A stretch of 64,000 nt of DNA from Alcanivoracaceae bacterium (lineage in GTDB: Bacteria > Pseudomonadota > Gammaproteobacteria > Xanthomonadales > Marinicellaceae). This document shows positions 41,203 to 50,993 of this stretch, in pieces. The position numbers and the translations under genes are program-made. Positions within the stretch are counted from its first letter, which is position 1, and each line of letters opens with the position of its first letter. Location: contig JADGEI010000002.1 of assembly GCA_016744455.1 (NCBI GenBank), forward strand, positions 124,001-188,000, given 5' to 3'. The notes under the pieces were generated by a model, which was not told the DNA's origin, did no database searches, and was given only the letters and a program-made list of their open reading frames with translations.

Positions 41203-41850
41203 TCAAGCGAATACCGCTTCACCAGATAGGTTAAATATACCAATAAAAAGAGAGGCAAGCCCCACAGAAAAAATGGCATAACGTAAATGATTTTCAGATT
41301 TATTAAGTTTGTTGTTAAGTAAGTATATAAAATAACCAAACAACAGAAACACCGAGCTTACACCTAAAACAAAGGCGAGTATAATTTCAGCACTGATAGC
41401 TTGTTGGGAGACAACACTGAGAGTGATTAATGCACCTCGTATTCCACCAGCACCCATTAAAAGACCTAAAGAGAACAAGGTGCTTTTTTCATGAATATGA
41501 GCATTTTTGTAATATATATGAGTGTGTTGTTTGGAGTCGTTTTGGTGTTGATGTTGATTTATACAGACTTTATTCGTGACGGCTAAGTAAACAAGATAGG
41601 ACCCCATTAGAATTATGACAAATGCAGAGATTAGATCTCCATAATGTAACAAGGAGTTACTAGCAAAAAAATGAATAATATGAGCAAACAAATACAGTGT
41701 TAAACCATGCCCTAGAGCAAAAAGAAAACTTAAGACAAGTGCTTCCCTTCTTTTTTTCCCAATGGAGAACAACGTAATAGCGCTTAGGTGGTCGGGCCCA
41801 AGCGCGTGCAAAATTCCATAATAAAAGATTAATAATAAACCGTTTTCCAA
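41203..41850 (-). CDS. Nickel/cobalt transporter-like membrane protein (UreH/HupE-like) with His-rich loop
   Basis: HALGPDHLSAITLF (HX4D-type motif), FALGHGLTLYLF, loop NQHQHQNDSKQHTHIYYKNAHIHE; adjacent to sodN. Confidence 0.78.
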   Translation of the reverse strand: MENGLLLIFYYGILHALGPDHLSAITLFSIGKKRREALVLSFLFALGHGLTLYLFAHIIHFFASNSLLHYGDLISAFVIILMGSYLVYLAVTNKVCINQHQHQNDSKQHTHIYYKNAHIHEKSTLFSLGLLMGAGGIRGALITLSVVSQQAISAEIILAFVLGVSSVFLLFGYFIYLLNNKLNKSENHLRYAIFSVGLASLFIGIFNLSGEAVFA

Positions 41851-41917
41851 AATGCTGCCCCTATAAAATTAACTGTTATATAGTGATTAAAATAAAAATT
41901 TAAAGCAAGAACCTTGC

Positions 41918-42886
41918 CTAATATTTATTGGTTTTTTGTTGATTGTTCTTTAAAACTTCAATTAAAGTGGATGGGTCAATATTCCCGCCACTTATTATGA
42001 CACCAATTTTTCCTTGGGCTTTAACAGCTTTGCTGAGCAAAGCAGCTAAGCCTAATGCACCAGATGGTTCGACTACAATTTTCATTCGTAGCAAATGGAA
42101 TTTAACGGCATCTATAATGGCTTTTTCACTTGTGGTGGTGATGTTATCAACATACTGTTGAATTAAAGGAAATGTCAATCTCCCTAATGACGTCGTTCGG
42201 GTACCATCAGCTATGGTTTTAGAAACAGGAATTGTAACTATCTTACCTGATTTAAAAGACTGTTTGGCATCATCGGCTAATTCAGGCTCGATTCCAATTA
42301 CTTGACAGTTTGGATTAAGGTGTTTAGTTGCTATGGCCGAACCACTTAATAAACCACCGCCACCACATGGAACCAAAAGCGTATCAAGGTCTGGAACTTT
42401 ATTTAAAAACTCATAAGCAACAGTGCCTTGGCCAGCAATTACATATTTGTCGTCAAAAGGAGCAATAAGGCTGTAGCCAAACTTATCTTGTAGCTTTTGT
42501 GTGATAACTTCTCGGTTTTCTGTTTCAGTATCATACAAAACGATATTTGCACCATAACCTTTTGTTGCATCAAGCTTAACTTTAGGTGAGTTGTTAGGCA
42601 TAACAATGGTGGTTTTAATACCAAGCAATTTACCAACAAGGGCAACTGCCTGTGCATGATTTCCAGAGGAAAAAGCGATAACCCCTTGTGTTTTTTCTTT
42701 TTTACTTAGTTGAGAAATACAATTGAATGCCCCTCTAAATTTAAATGCACCAATGCGCTGAAAATTTTCACATTTAAAAAAAACTTCAGTACCAATAAAG
42801 TTATTAAGTGTAGACGAAGTTAAGATGGGTGTTTTATGAGAAAAACCAGACAAACGCTCAGAGGCTTTAATAATTTGTTGAAACAT
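41918..42886 (-). CDS. PLP-dependent threonine/serine dehydratase family
   Basis: KCENFQRIGAFKFRGAFN...AFSSGNHAQAVALVG...VPCGGGGLLSGSA. Confidence 0.9.
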   Translation of the reverse strand: MFQQIIKASERLSGFSHKTPILTSSTLNNFIGTEVFFKCENFQRIGAFKFRGAFNCISQLSKKEKTQGVIAFSSGNHAQAVALVGKLLGIKTTIVMPNNSPKVKLDATKGYGANIVLYDTETENREVITQKLQDKFGYSLIAPFDDKYVIAGQGTVAYEFLNKVPDLDTLLVPCGGGGLLSGSAIATKHLNPNCQVIGIEPELADDAKQSFKSGKIVTIPVSKTIADGTRTTSLGRLTFPLIQQYVDNITTTSEKAIIDAVKFHLLRMKIVVEPSGALGLAALLSKAVKAQGKIGVIISGGNIDPSTLIEVLKNNQQKTNKY

Positions 42887-42945
42887 TGTTTATTTACAAT
42901 AAAAAAAAGTTATACTATAACACCAATAAAAATAATTGAGAAAAA

Positions 42946-43698
42946 ATGTATTCATTAAAAAACAAAACGGCATTAATAACAGGAGCGTCAAGAGGTATAG
43001 GCGAAGAAGTCGCAAAACTTTATGCTAAAGCTGGTGCACATGTTATCGTTTCATCACGAAAACAAGAGGGTGTAAATGCTGTTGCTGAAGCCATAAGGGG
43101 CAATGGTGGTCAATCCACAGCAATGGCCTGTCATATAGGCGACCCTGGAGCTATAGAAGATTTGATTAGAAAAATAAGAGCAGAGATAGGCACAATTGAT
43201 GTTTTGGTGAATAACGCCGCTGCCAACCCCTATTTTGGTCATATTTTAGACACACCACTTTCTGCTTTAAAGAAAACCATAGAGGTCAATATCGAAGGCT
43301 ATTTTTTAATGAGTCAATTGGTGGGGCAAATAATGCGTGAGACAGGTGGTGGTTGTATAATCAATACAGCATCAATAAACGGTGTTACACCTGGGCCAAT
43401 GCAGGGTATTTATTCAATAACAAAGGCAGCAATAATTTCCATGACAAAAGCCTTTGCTAGAGAATGTGCACCACAAAACATTAGGGTAAATGCTGTGTTA
43501 CCGGGTTTAACCGACACTAAGTTTGCCTCAGCTTTAACAAAAAACGAAGCCATGTTAAAGAGTATACTTCCCCTTATACCCATGAATCGAATGGCGCAAC
43601 CTGAGGAAATTGCGGGTGCATTTTTATTTTTAGCTTCTCCGGCCGCTAGTTATATAACCGGTATTAATATTCCTGTTGACGGAGGACTATTGATTTAA
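42946..43698 (+). CDS. SDR family oxidoreductase
   Basis: ALITGASRGIGEEVAKLYAKAGAHVIVSSRK...VNNAAANPY...YSITKAA. Confidence 0.92.
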   Translation: MYSLKNKTALITGASRGIGEEVAKLYAKAGAHVIVSSRKQEGVNAVAEAIRGNGGQSTAMACHIGDPGAIEDLIRKIRAEIGTIDVLVNNAAANPYFGHILDTPLSALKKTIEVNIEGYFLMSQLVGQIMRETGGGCIINTASINGVTPGPMQGIYSITKAAIISMTKAFARECAPQNIRVNAVLPGLTDTKFASALTKNEAMLKSILPLIPMNRMAQPEEIAGAFLFLASPAASYITGINIPVDGGLLI

Positions 43699-44063
43699 TG
43701 CAGTCCTTTGTTTTTTTAGCTATTGCACTAACTATGGTATCGTGTTCGGTACAGAATAAACTTAATGGGCCATTACAAGCAGGTTGGCTGGAAAAAAAAG
43801 TTTGTATAAAGCTACATGAAAACAAATATGAGCGTTTTTTACGCTGTACTTTTCCACCTGGGGTGGGTCATGAAAAACACCGGCACAATAAAAATTTTGG
43901 TTATGCGATATCAGGTGGGACTATGCAAATATCTGACTCAAAAGGTTCAAGGGAAGTCACTCTAAAAACAAATAGTTATTTCAAAAGTGAAGGAACAAAT
44001 TGGCACGAAGTGCTAAACATTGGAAAAACAACAGTCGTGTATTTAATTGTAGAGAGAAAATAA
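43698..44063 (+). CDS. Cupin-domain lipoprotein
   Basis: Lipobox TMVSC; FPPGVGHEKHRHNKNFGYAISGGTMQI...EGTNWHEVLNIG. Confidence 0.7.
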   Translation: MQSFVFLAIALTMVSCSVQNKLNGPLQAGWLEKKVCIKLHENKYERFLRCTFPPGVGHEKHRHNKNFGYAISGGTMQISDSKGSREVTLKTNSYFKSEGTNWHEVLNIGKTTVVYLIVERK

Positions 44064-44066
44064 GTA

Positions 44067-44702
44067 ATGACCAAGGTTTTGAAAAGTGTATATATAGCGT
44101 TATTTGTTTTACTTACCCAGCAAGCAAATGCAGTAACTGTTGAAAACAGCATATGTGGTTTGGTGAAGCAGTCACAGGAATTAGCTCAAATTATTATTAA
44201 ATCGAAAGGCCAAAAAAGAAAAAGCCTAAACTGCAATATTAACCTAGCTAAAGCAGCGGCAAAAAAGGCCAAACAGATGGCTGAATCTGAACGTATAGCA
44301 CACACATTAAATAATTTGACTGCAAATGAGCATTTGGCAAAGTTTGGAATAGAACTACCTCACACTTATGAAATATTAGGCAATCAAGTAGAGGCAGTAT
44401 TAGGTGGAGAGCAATACCCCCAAGAAGCCTTTAGTTACTTTATGACGAGCACGGACCATAAATCACATTTATTAGGAGAGAATTCATTTTTCCGTGACCA
44501 AGATCAAATAGGTGTTGGGTTTTACTATGATGAAGCTAAAAAGTATGAATATTATTGGGTGGTATACATTACATCTTTAAAAAAAGACAGTGATCCTGTT
44601 AATGGACCTTACCATGTTAAGTTTGTGTTTGAGAAACCTAAGAAAAAAAGAGAGCGATTTAAAAGAGGGGACACCATAAGTAGGCGGGTCTACAAAAAAT
44701 AA
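44067..44702 (+). CDS. Secreted protein with possible divergent CAP/SCP-like domain
   Basis: Signal peptide ending QANA; FMTSTDHKSHLLGENSFFRDQDQIGVGFYY...YYWVVYI resembles CAP C-terminal motifs. Confidence 0.45.
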   Translation: MTKVLKSVYIALFVLLTQQANAVTVENSICGLVKQSQELAQIIIKSKGQKRKSLNCNINLAKAAAKKAKQMAESERIAHTLNNLTANEHLAKFGIELPHTYEILGNQVEAVLGGEQYPQEAFSYFMTSTDHKSHLLGENSFFRDQDQIGVGFYYDEAKKYEYYWVVYITSLKKDSDPVNGPYHVKFVFEKPKKKRERFKRGDTISRRVYKK

Positions 44703-44771
44703 AGAAGATCACTATTAACTTGTATTTTTGTATTGTTCACAAGTATTTATTTTATGCACATATTACTAAAA

Positions 44772-45605
44772 TCATTCAACATTTAACGCTTCGCCACATC
44801 GGCGACAAAATACTGCAGCTTGTGTATGACCCGCTAGATTACAGGTTTTACAAACCCGAGATTTATCTCTGTTTCTTTGCACTTCTCTACTTAGTTCGGA
44901 GGTGAATATTCCCGTAGGCACAGCAATAATTGAATAGCCTGTTAGCATGATTAGAGAGGCAACCATACGCCCAAGTACAGTATGTGGAGCAATGTCACCA
45001 TAACCGACAGTTGTTAATGTAACTACAGCCCAATAAATTCCATGAGGAATACTTGTAAAGCCATTTTCTGGGCCCTCAATCAAGTACATTAATGAGCCAA
45101 ATATAATTAAAACGGTAAAAATAAAAAAGAAAAAAACAAATATTTTGTGCCGGCTATTCTTAATAGAATTGGTTAATAGTTGTGCTTGATGCGTATACTG
45201 CACCAGTTTTAAAACCCGAAAAACTCTTAAGATTCTTAATATCCTAATAACTAATAATTGCTGGGCACCAACAAAAAAGTAAGCTAAATAGGTTGGCAAA
45301 ATAGAGAGGATGTCCACTATTCCAAAAAAGGAAAAAACGTATTTCATAGGCCGACGAATACTGACCAAACGTAAAATATACTCTAAGGTAAAAACGAGGG
45401 TAAAAAACCATTCGGCTATTTTTAGTATATCACCATAGTTAAGATGAAGATCGTTTACGCTATCGAGAATAATAGTTAAAACACTTAGTATAATAAAAAC
45501 AATAAGGATAATATCAAACCATTTACCGGCAGGCGTATCTGCATGATAAATTATTTTAAATATTTTTGAACGCCACCCTTTTTTACTTGGTGTTTCTATG
45601 TACAT
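44772..45605 (-). CDS. Voltage-gated potassium channel-like ion transporter with C-terminal zinc ribbon
   Basis: VTLTTVGYGDIAPHT selectivity filter; RILRILRVFRVLKLV; C-terminal CKTCNLAGHTQAAVFCRRCG. Confidence 0.88.
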   Translation of the reverse strand: MYIETPSKKGWRSKIFKIIYHADTPAGKWFDIILIVFIILSVLTIILDSVNDLHLNYGDILKIAEWFFTLVFTLEYILRLVSIRRPMKYVFSFFGIVDILSILPTYLAYFFVGAQQLLVIRILRILRVFRVLKLVQYTHQAQLLTNSIKNSRHKIFVFFFFIFTVLIIFGSLMYLIEGPENGFTSIPHGIYWAVVTLTTVGYGDIAPHTVLGRMVASLIMLTGYSIIAVPTGIFTSELSREVQRNRDKSRVCKTCNLAGHTQAAVFCRRCGEALNVE

Positions 45606-45613
45606 ACTATTAT

Positions 45614-46735
45614 TTAATTGTCTTCTTGAAGCCCAACACCATCAAGCCCTGCGGACAAAGTATTAGCATCACCGCCTTGAGATAACTTAATAGCAAGCCT
45701 AACTTCATTGGCTGAATCAGCGTGTCTCAAGGCATCTTCATAAGTGATTTCACCGGCTTGATACAATTCAAATAAAGATTGATCGAAAGTTATCATGCCA
45801 AGATTGGTTGATTTCTTCATCAGTTCTTTGAGTTGATGAATTTCACCCTTTCGAATCAATTCTTTTGCTAAAGGTGTGTTTATCAGTATTTCAACAGCAG
45901 CACGGCGGCCCTTACCATCAGGGGTTGGCACCAGTTGTTGAGCTACCATAGCTTTCATGTTTAACGATAAATCCATTAGTAATTGATCACGTCGATCTTC
46001 AGGGAAAAAATGTAAAATCCTATCTAATGCTTGGTTAGCGTTATTGGCATGCAACGTAGCTAAGCAAAAATGGCCTGTTTCAGCAAAGGTAATGGCATGT
46101 TCCATGGTTTCACGTGTGCGAATCTCACCAATCATGATAACATCAGGCGCCTGTCTTAAAGAGTTTCTTAAAGCGATTTCAAAAGATTCGGTATCAATCC
46201 CGACTTCTCTTTGAGTAATGACACAACCTTGGTGTTCATGTACGTACTCAATTGGATCCTCAATGGTAATTATATGACCTGTAGTATTAACATTTCTGTA
46301 GCCAATTAAAGCAGCTAAAGATGTTGATTTACCTGTACCCGTTCCACCAACAAAAATCATTATACCTCTTTTTGTCAGTGATAATTCTTGCAATATGTCT
46401 GGAAGGTTAAGTGATTCAAAAGTCGGAATTTTGGTTTCAACTCGTCGAATTACCATACCTACAGCGGCACGTTGATAAAAGGCACTTACACGAAAACGCC
46501 CAACTGATGCCACCCCAATGGCAAAATTACACTCATGTGTTCTTTCAAAGGTCTCTTTGTGAGATGGTGACATTATACCCAGCACCAAATCTCGTGCTTG
46601 GGCTTTAGATAAAGGTGTTTGAGTAATGGGAACAACACGACCATGAATTTTGATACTAGGTGGCAAGTTTGCAGTGATAAACAAGTCAGATGCTTTTTTA
46701 TGTGCCATTAATTTTAAATATGAATTAAAGTCCAT
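45614..46735 (-). CDS. pilU: PilT/PilU-type pilus retraction ATPase
   Basis: GGTGTGKSTSLAALIGYRN...ITIEDPIEYVHEHQGCVITQREVGIDTESF; paired with pilT. Confidence 0.88.
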   Translation of the reverse strand: MDFNSYLKLMAHKKASDLFITANLPPSIKIHGRVVPITQTPLSKAQARDLVLGIMSPSHKETFERTHECNFAIGVASVGRFRVSAFYQRAAVGMVIRRVETKIPTFESLNLPDILQELSLTKRGIMIFVGGTGTGKSTSLAALIGYRNVNTTGHIITIEDPIEYVHEHQGCVITQREVGIDTESFEIALRNSLRQAPDVIMIGEIRTRETMEHAITFAETGHFCLATLHANNANQALDRILHFFPEDRRDQLLMDLSLNMKAMVAQQLVPTPDGKGRRAAVEILINTPLAKELIRKGEIHQLKELMKKSTNLGMITFDQSLFELYQAGEITYEDALRHADSANEVRLAIKLSQGGDANTLSAGLDGVGLQEDN

Positions 46736-46755
46736 GTTCTTTCCTCTATAATATA

Positions 46756-47793
46756 TTAATCAAAATCAACTTTGTTAGCTGCCCGTGAGCGAGCTTGTTG
46801 ACGTGTTACCACACCTTTTTGGACTAAATCGAGCAAACACTGATCCAAAGTTTGCATGCCGTAACCTTGGCCTGTCTGTATTGATGAGTACATTTGTGCA
46901 ACTTTATCTTCTCGGATTAAATTACGAATTGCTGGCACTCCTACCATAATTTCATGAGCCGCGACTCGGCCACCACCAACGCGTTTTAACAAGGTCTGTG
47001 CAATTACGGCACGCAATGATTCTGAAAGCATTGATCGAACCATTGGTTTTTCACCTGCAGGAAAGACGTCAATGATTCTGTCTATTGTTTTAGCTGCGGA
47101 ACTGGTATGTAATGTTCCGAATACTAAATGACCTGTTTCAGCAGCAGTTAGGGCAAGTTCAATTGTTTCTAGATCACGTAATTCACCAACAAGAATAATA
47201 TCTGGGTCTTCCCTTAAGGCAGATTTAAGGGAGTTGTTGAAACTTTGAGTGTCTCTAAAAACCTCACGTTGATTAATCAAACATTTATTACTGGTATGTA
47301 CAAATTCTATTGGATCCTCAATAGTCAAAATATGGCCATGTTCATTTTTATTTATGTGATCGATCATGGCTGCAAGTGTGGTTGATTTACCAGACCCCGT
47401 TGGGCCTGTAACGAGAATTAATCCTCTAGGCACATTTATAAGCTCTTTAAAAATCGGAGGGCAGTTTAAGTCTTCTAATGTAAGAATTTCAGTTGGAATT
47501 GTACGAAAAACAGCAGAGCAACCACGGTTTTGGTTAAAGGCATTAACACGAAAGCGTGCCAGTCCGGGTATCTCAAATGAGAAGTCAATTTCCCAAACCG
47601 ATTCATATTCTTTTCTCTGGCCATCATTCATGATGTCATAAATCATTGAATGAAGTTCTTTGTGATCTAGTGGAGGGAGGTTTATTCGACGAATGTCTCC
47701 ATCAACTCGAATCATAGGGGGTAAACCAGCTGACAAATGTAAATCTGACGCTTTATTTTTTACTGAAAAAGCCAGTAACTCAGCAATATCCAT
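46756..47793 (-). CDS. pilT: Twitching motility ATPase PilT
   Basis: MDIAELLAFSVKNKASDLHLSAGLPPMIRVDGDIRRIN...GPTGSGKSTTLAAMIDHIN. Confidence 0.93.
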   Translation of the reverse strand: MDIAELLAFSVKNKASDLHLSAGLPPMIRVDGDIRRINLPPLDHKELHSMIYDIMNDGQRKEYESVWEIDFSFEIPGLARFRVNAFNQNRGCSAVFRTIPTEILTLEDLNCPPIFKELINVPRGLILVTGPTGSGKSTTLAAMIDHINKNEHGHILTIEDPIEFVHTSNKCLINQREVFRDTQSFNNSLKSALREDPDIILVGELRDLETIELALTAAETGHLVFGTLHTSSAAKTIDRIIDVFPAGEKPMVRSMLSESLRAVIAQTLLKRVGGGRVAAHEIMVGVPAIRNLIREDKVAQMYSSIQTGQGYGMQTLDQCLLDLVQKGVVTRQQARSRAANKVDFD

Positions 47794-48031
47794 ACATTTT
47801 TACCTAAGTAGTTTTTAGTATCATTAATTTTATCGCTGATAAGAAATAATATCCACAATTATTTAAGCAACTTTGGTTTTATCACAAAAACATTTATAAA
47901 AGGTAAGCTATAACTTTAATCTATATTTGTCAAAAAAAACAGGTGAAAAATGCTATCCCATGTAAAAATATAGCAAAACTTCAAAAAACTCTGATAAACT
48001 ATTGTAGCCCTTCAATAAAAGCTAAAGAGAT

Positions 48032-50740
48032 ATGTTAGAAAAGTTTGTAAAAATCCTACAACAAAAAAGTGAAGCTAAGTATTTTTTGGTTATTCTGCTT
48101 CTGACCATTGCCTTATCGATTTCTGGATTTGCATCTATATATGTTGGTTTAGCACTACTTGTTGGCCTGATTCCTGCTGTGATAGGGCTCTCTATTTTTG
48201 AAAATAAAATAAATTATGACAGTAAACAAACAATAATTCACACCTCCGCATTGGTTTGTTCATTGTTCTTTGCGTTGTTTATGTTAAAGGAGTTACAAAA
48301 TGCCTTATCGGTGTATAGTCTTGTGTTTGCTGTTATCACATTTGCCTCAATTTTACTGTTTAATCATCTTAAACACATAGCTTCTTCAGTTGTTCCAGTA
48401 TTGTTAGTTTATATTTTTTTGCTTCTTTTTGAGCAAGAGGAACCAGCTACATTACCAGCCGTAATTGTAACCGTTTTTACGCTCGTTTTTACAGCTCTAA
48501 AATTGTATGACCATCATCATGCTAATGGCGATAAAAATAGTGTTAAACAAATAAAAGGTTCTGCAAAACTAGAGTTTGTTGAACAAATTGACACTCTAAA
48601 AATAGAAAACACCTCTTTACAGGACAATATCAAGAAACTCGAAATAGACTTATCTGCGGCAGAAATGGCAAAAATGGAATTTTTAGCAACCATGAGTCAT
48701 GAGATAAGAACACCCTTAAACGGTATTATCCCATTGTTAGATATACTGTTAGACTCAGAATTATCAGATTTCCAAAAAGATTATTTAAGTACGGCACACG
48801 TTTCTGCGATTCAAATGCAAAAATTAATTGACGATTTGCTTGATTATTCTAAGGTTGAAGCTGGCAAGTTATCGGTAGAGACTAGGGGGTTAAAGGTTCC
48901 AAAACTTTTATCAGCGGTAAAAACCTCATATCAACAAGTTGCAGAAAAAAAGAATATCTCTATTGAGATAAATACACACGGAAATGTCAGTCCGTTGTTA
49001 CGAGGAGACCCGACACGTTTAAGGCAAGTACTATCTAACCTTTTGAGTAATGCCATTAAGTTTTCTTCAATGGGCACTATAAAAGTATCAGCTAAAAAAA
49101 TTAAAGACTACCCAAATAAAGAAATAATTCGTTTTGAGGTAAAAGACCAAGGCATAGGTTTGGATAAAGAAACCAGTGATAGTATATTTTTACCATTTAC
49201 TCAAGAAGACGCCTCTAGTACCAGAAAATTTGGGGGAACAGGACTAGGTTTGGCTATTAGCAATAAAATAGTTGAATTAATGAATGGAACAATGGGTGTT
49301 GATTCAATAAAGGGAAAAGGAAGTACATTTTACTTTGATTTGCCATTGCTTAAATCTGTTGGAGAAACAGAAGTTGGAACCACAAGTAATTCAGACTTCC
49401 AAGCAATTTTGGTAAACACCAATCCACTGCTCTTTAACAAGGTAGAAAAAGAATTAAAAGAACAAGAGATTACTACACAAAAAGCCTTGGGAATTACTCA
49501 GGCATATGAAATTTACAGTTCAATTGTTAGAAACTCAAAAGATAAAAAACATATCTTGATTTTTGTTGATTTTGAAACTGCAGGAAAACAAGCAAGGAAC
49601 ATATGTGAAAGGCTAGAAAAGGACGATGCGTTAGAAAATGCCTTTGCCTGTATATTAACTGATAATAAGCATTTGGCAGGTATACCAAAAAGGTCAAATA
49701 TTAAACTAATCTCTAAGGAATCTTCAATTGGAGAACTAATTAATCGCATAGAGGTTATGAAAGCCTCTACAGAAGTTCAAGAAGATGAAAATCAAGAAGG
49801 CGGTGAGTTAAATCATAAAAAAGAAGGACGCCATGTCAACATATCAGAGCAAGATGTAGAAAATTTAATCCCCGAGATACTGTTAGTAGAAGACAATGAA
49901 ATTAACCTTAAAGTAGCAGAAAAACTTATACAATATATAGGCTACCCATTTGATTTTGCTATGAACGGACAAGAAGCTTTAGAAAAGGTTAAACAAAACA
50001 GGTATAGAATGATTTTAATGGATTGCCAAATGCCAATAATGGATGGTTACCGTTGCACAACTAAAATTAGAGAATATGAAGCAGCAACAGGGTTAAATCA
50101 TACGCCGATTTTAGCAATGACAGCCAATGCCATGATGGGTGATAGAGAAAAGTGTCTGGATGCAGGTATGGATGACTATATGTCTAAACCATTAAATCGT
50201 TTTATGTTAGAAAAAACATTGAAAAAATGGGACCCATTAAGAGAGGCTGGTGGCTTAGAATCAGGAGGCGGTAAGCCAATTGAAAAACAAAAAAACGATA
50301 TGGATAAAACTTCAACACCAGAAACCCATGAAAACAAAGAAGCAAATCAAAGAGCGCCTATTTCATTAGCCACTAAAAAGAAAGTTGAAATAAATCAAAA
50401 GTGGTTAAGCACAAAATCCCTTGAAGAAATGGAAGAGATAATGGGCGATGAAACCACACAACTGCTAGAGATGTTTAAACAAGAAACACCAACAATACTT
50501 GCAGATATTCGTGATGGATTAAAAGGAAGAAAGTTAACTGAAGTTCAGAAAAAAGCACATATGTTAAAATCTACAAGTGCGAATATTGGCGCCAACGGCT
50601 TAAGTTTCTTCTCAAGAAAACTAGAGTTATCTGCTACTGAAAAAAGACCTATAGGTGAATTAGTCGCAACCTATAAAAAAATCAGCAAATCCTATTTGTT
50701 AACTAAAAATGAGATAGATAAATACATAGAGAGCGTCTAG
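48032..50740 (+). CDS. Hybrid sensor histidine kinase (RpfC-like layout): TM region, HisKA, HATPase, degenerate REC, REC, Hpt
   Basis: ATMSHEIRTPLNGI; RKFGGTGLGLAISNKIV; EILLVEDNEINLKVAEKLI...MDCQMPIMDGY; KAHMLKSTSANIGA. Confidence 0.9.
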   Translation: MLEKFVKILQQKSEAKYFLVILLLTIALSISGFASIYVGLALLVGLIPAVIGLSIFENKINYDSKQTIIHTSALVCSLFFALFMLKELQNALSVYSLVFAVITFASILLFNHLKHIASSVVPVLLVYIFLLLFEQEEPATLPAVIVTVFTLVFTALKLYDHHHANGDKNSVKQIKGSAKLEFVEQIDTLKIENTSLQDNIKKLEIDLSAAEMAKMEFLATMSHEIRTPLNGIIPLLDILLDSELSDFQKDYLSTAHVSAIQMQKLIDDLLDYSKVEAGKLSVETRGLKVPKLLSAVKTSYQQVAEKKNISIEINTHGNVSPLLRGDPTRLRQVLSNLLSNAIKFSSMGTIKVSAKKIKDYPNKEIIRFEVKDQGIGLDKETSDSIFLPFTQEDASSTRKFGGTGLGLAISNKIVELMNGTMGVDSIKGKGSTFYFDLPLLKSVGETEVGTTSNSDFQAILVNTNPLLFNKVEKELKEQEITTQKALGITQAYEIYSSIVRNSKDKKHILIFVDFETAGKQARNICERLEKDDALENAFACILTDNKHLAGIPKRSNIKLISKESSIGELINRIEVMKASTEVQEDENQEGGELNHKKEGRHVNISEQDVENLIPEILLVEDNEINLKVAEKLIQYIGYPFDFAMNGQEALEKVKQNRYRMILMDCQMPIMDGYRCTTKIREYEAATGLNHTPILAMTANAMMGDREKCLDAGMDDYMSKPLNRFMLEKTLKKWDPLREAGGLESGGGKPIEKQKNDMDKTSTPETHENKEANQRAPISLATKKKVEINQKWLSTKSLEEMEEIMGDETTQLLEMFKQETPTILADIRDGLKGRKLTEVQKKAHMLKSTSANIGANGLSFFSRKLELSATEKRPIGELVATYKKISKSYLLTKNEIDKYIESV

Positions 50741-50993
50741 GACATATTAGAATATTCAAATCGTGATTTATAATGATGTAACTATAGACTTAAAAACCCT
50801 ATTGAAACATTTTTCCGTATTGGAGTTTGGGTATTATTGTATTATGCTTAAAATTATAGAACGAAATACAAACCAATCTGTCAAACGGTTCATGGGTTGG
50901 GTTTCCTATTGTTCATAGAGAGTTTAAATGCTACAATCCTCAGCCTTTTGAATAAACCATATTCCTAATCAACGTTAAGAACTACAAAAATCT

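Noticed and set aside
41175-41339. 55-aa N-terminal extension of the sodN ORF
   Set aside because: Overlaps the upstream transporter gene; NiSOD leader and ribosome site support the start at 41174.
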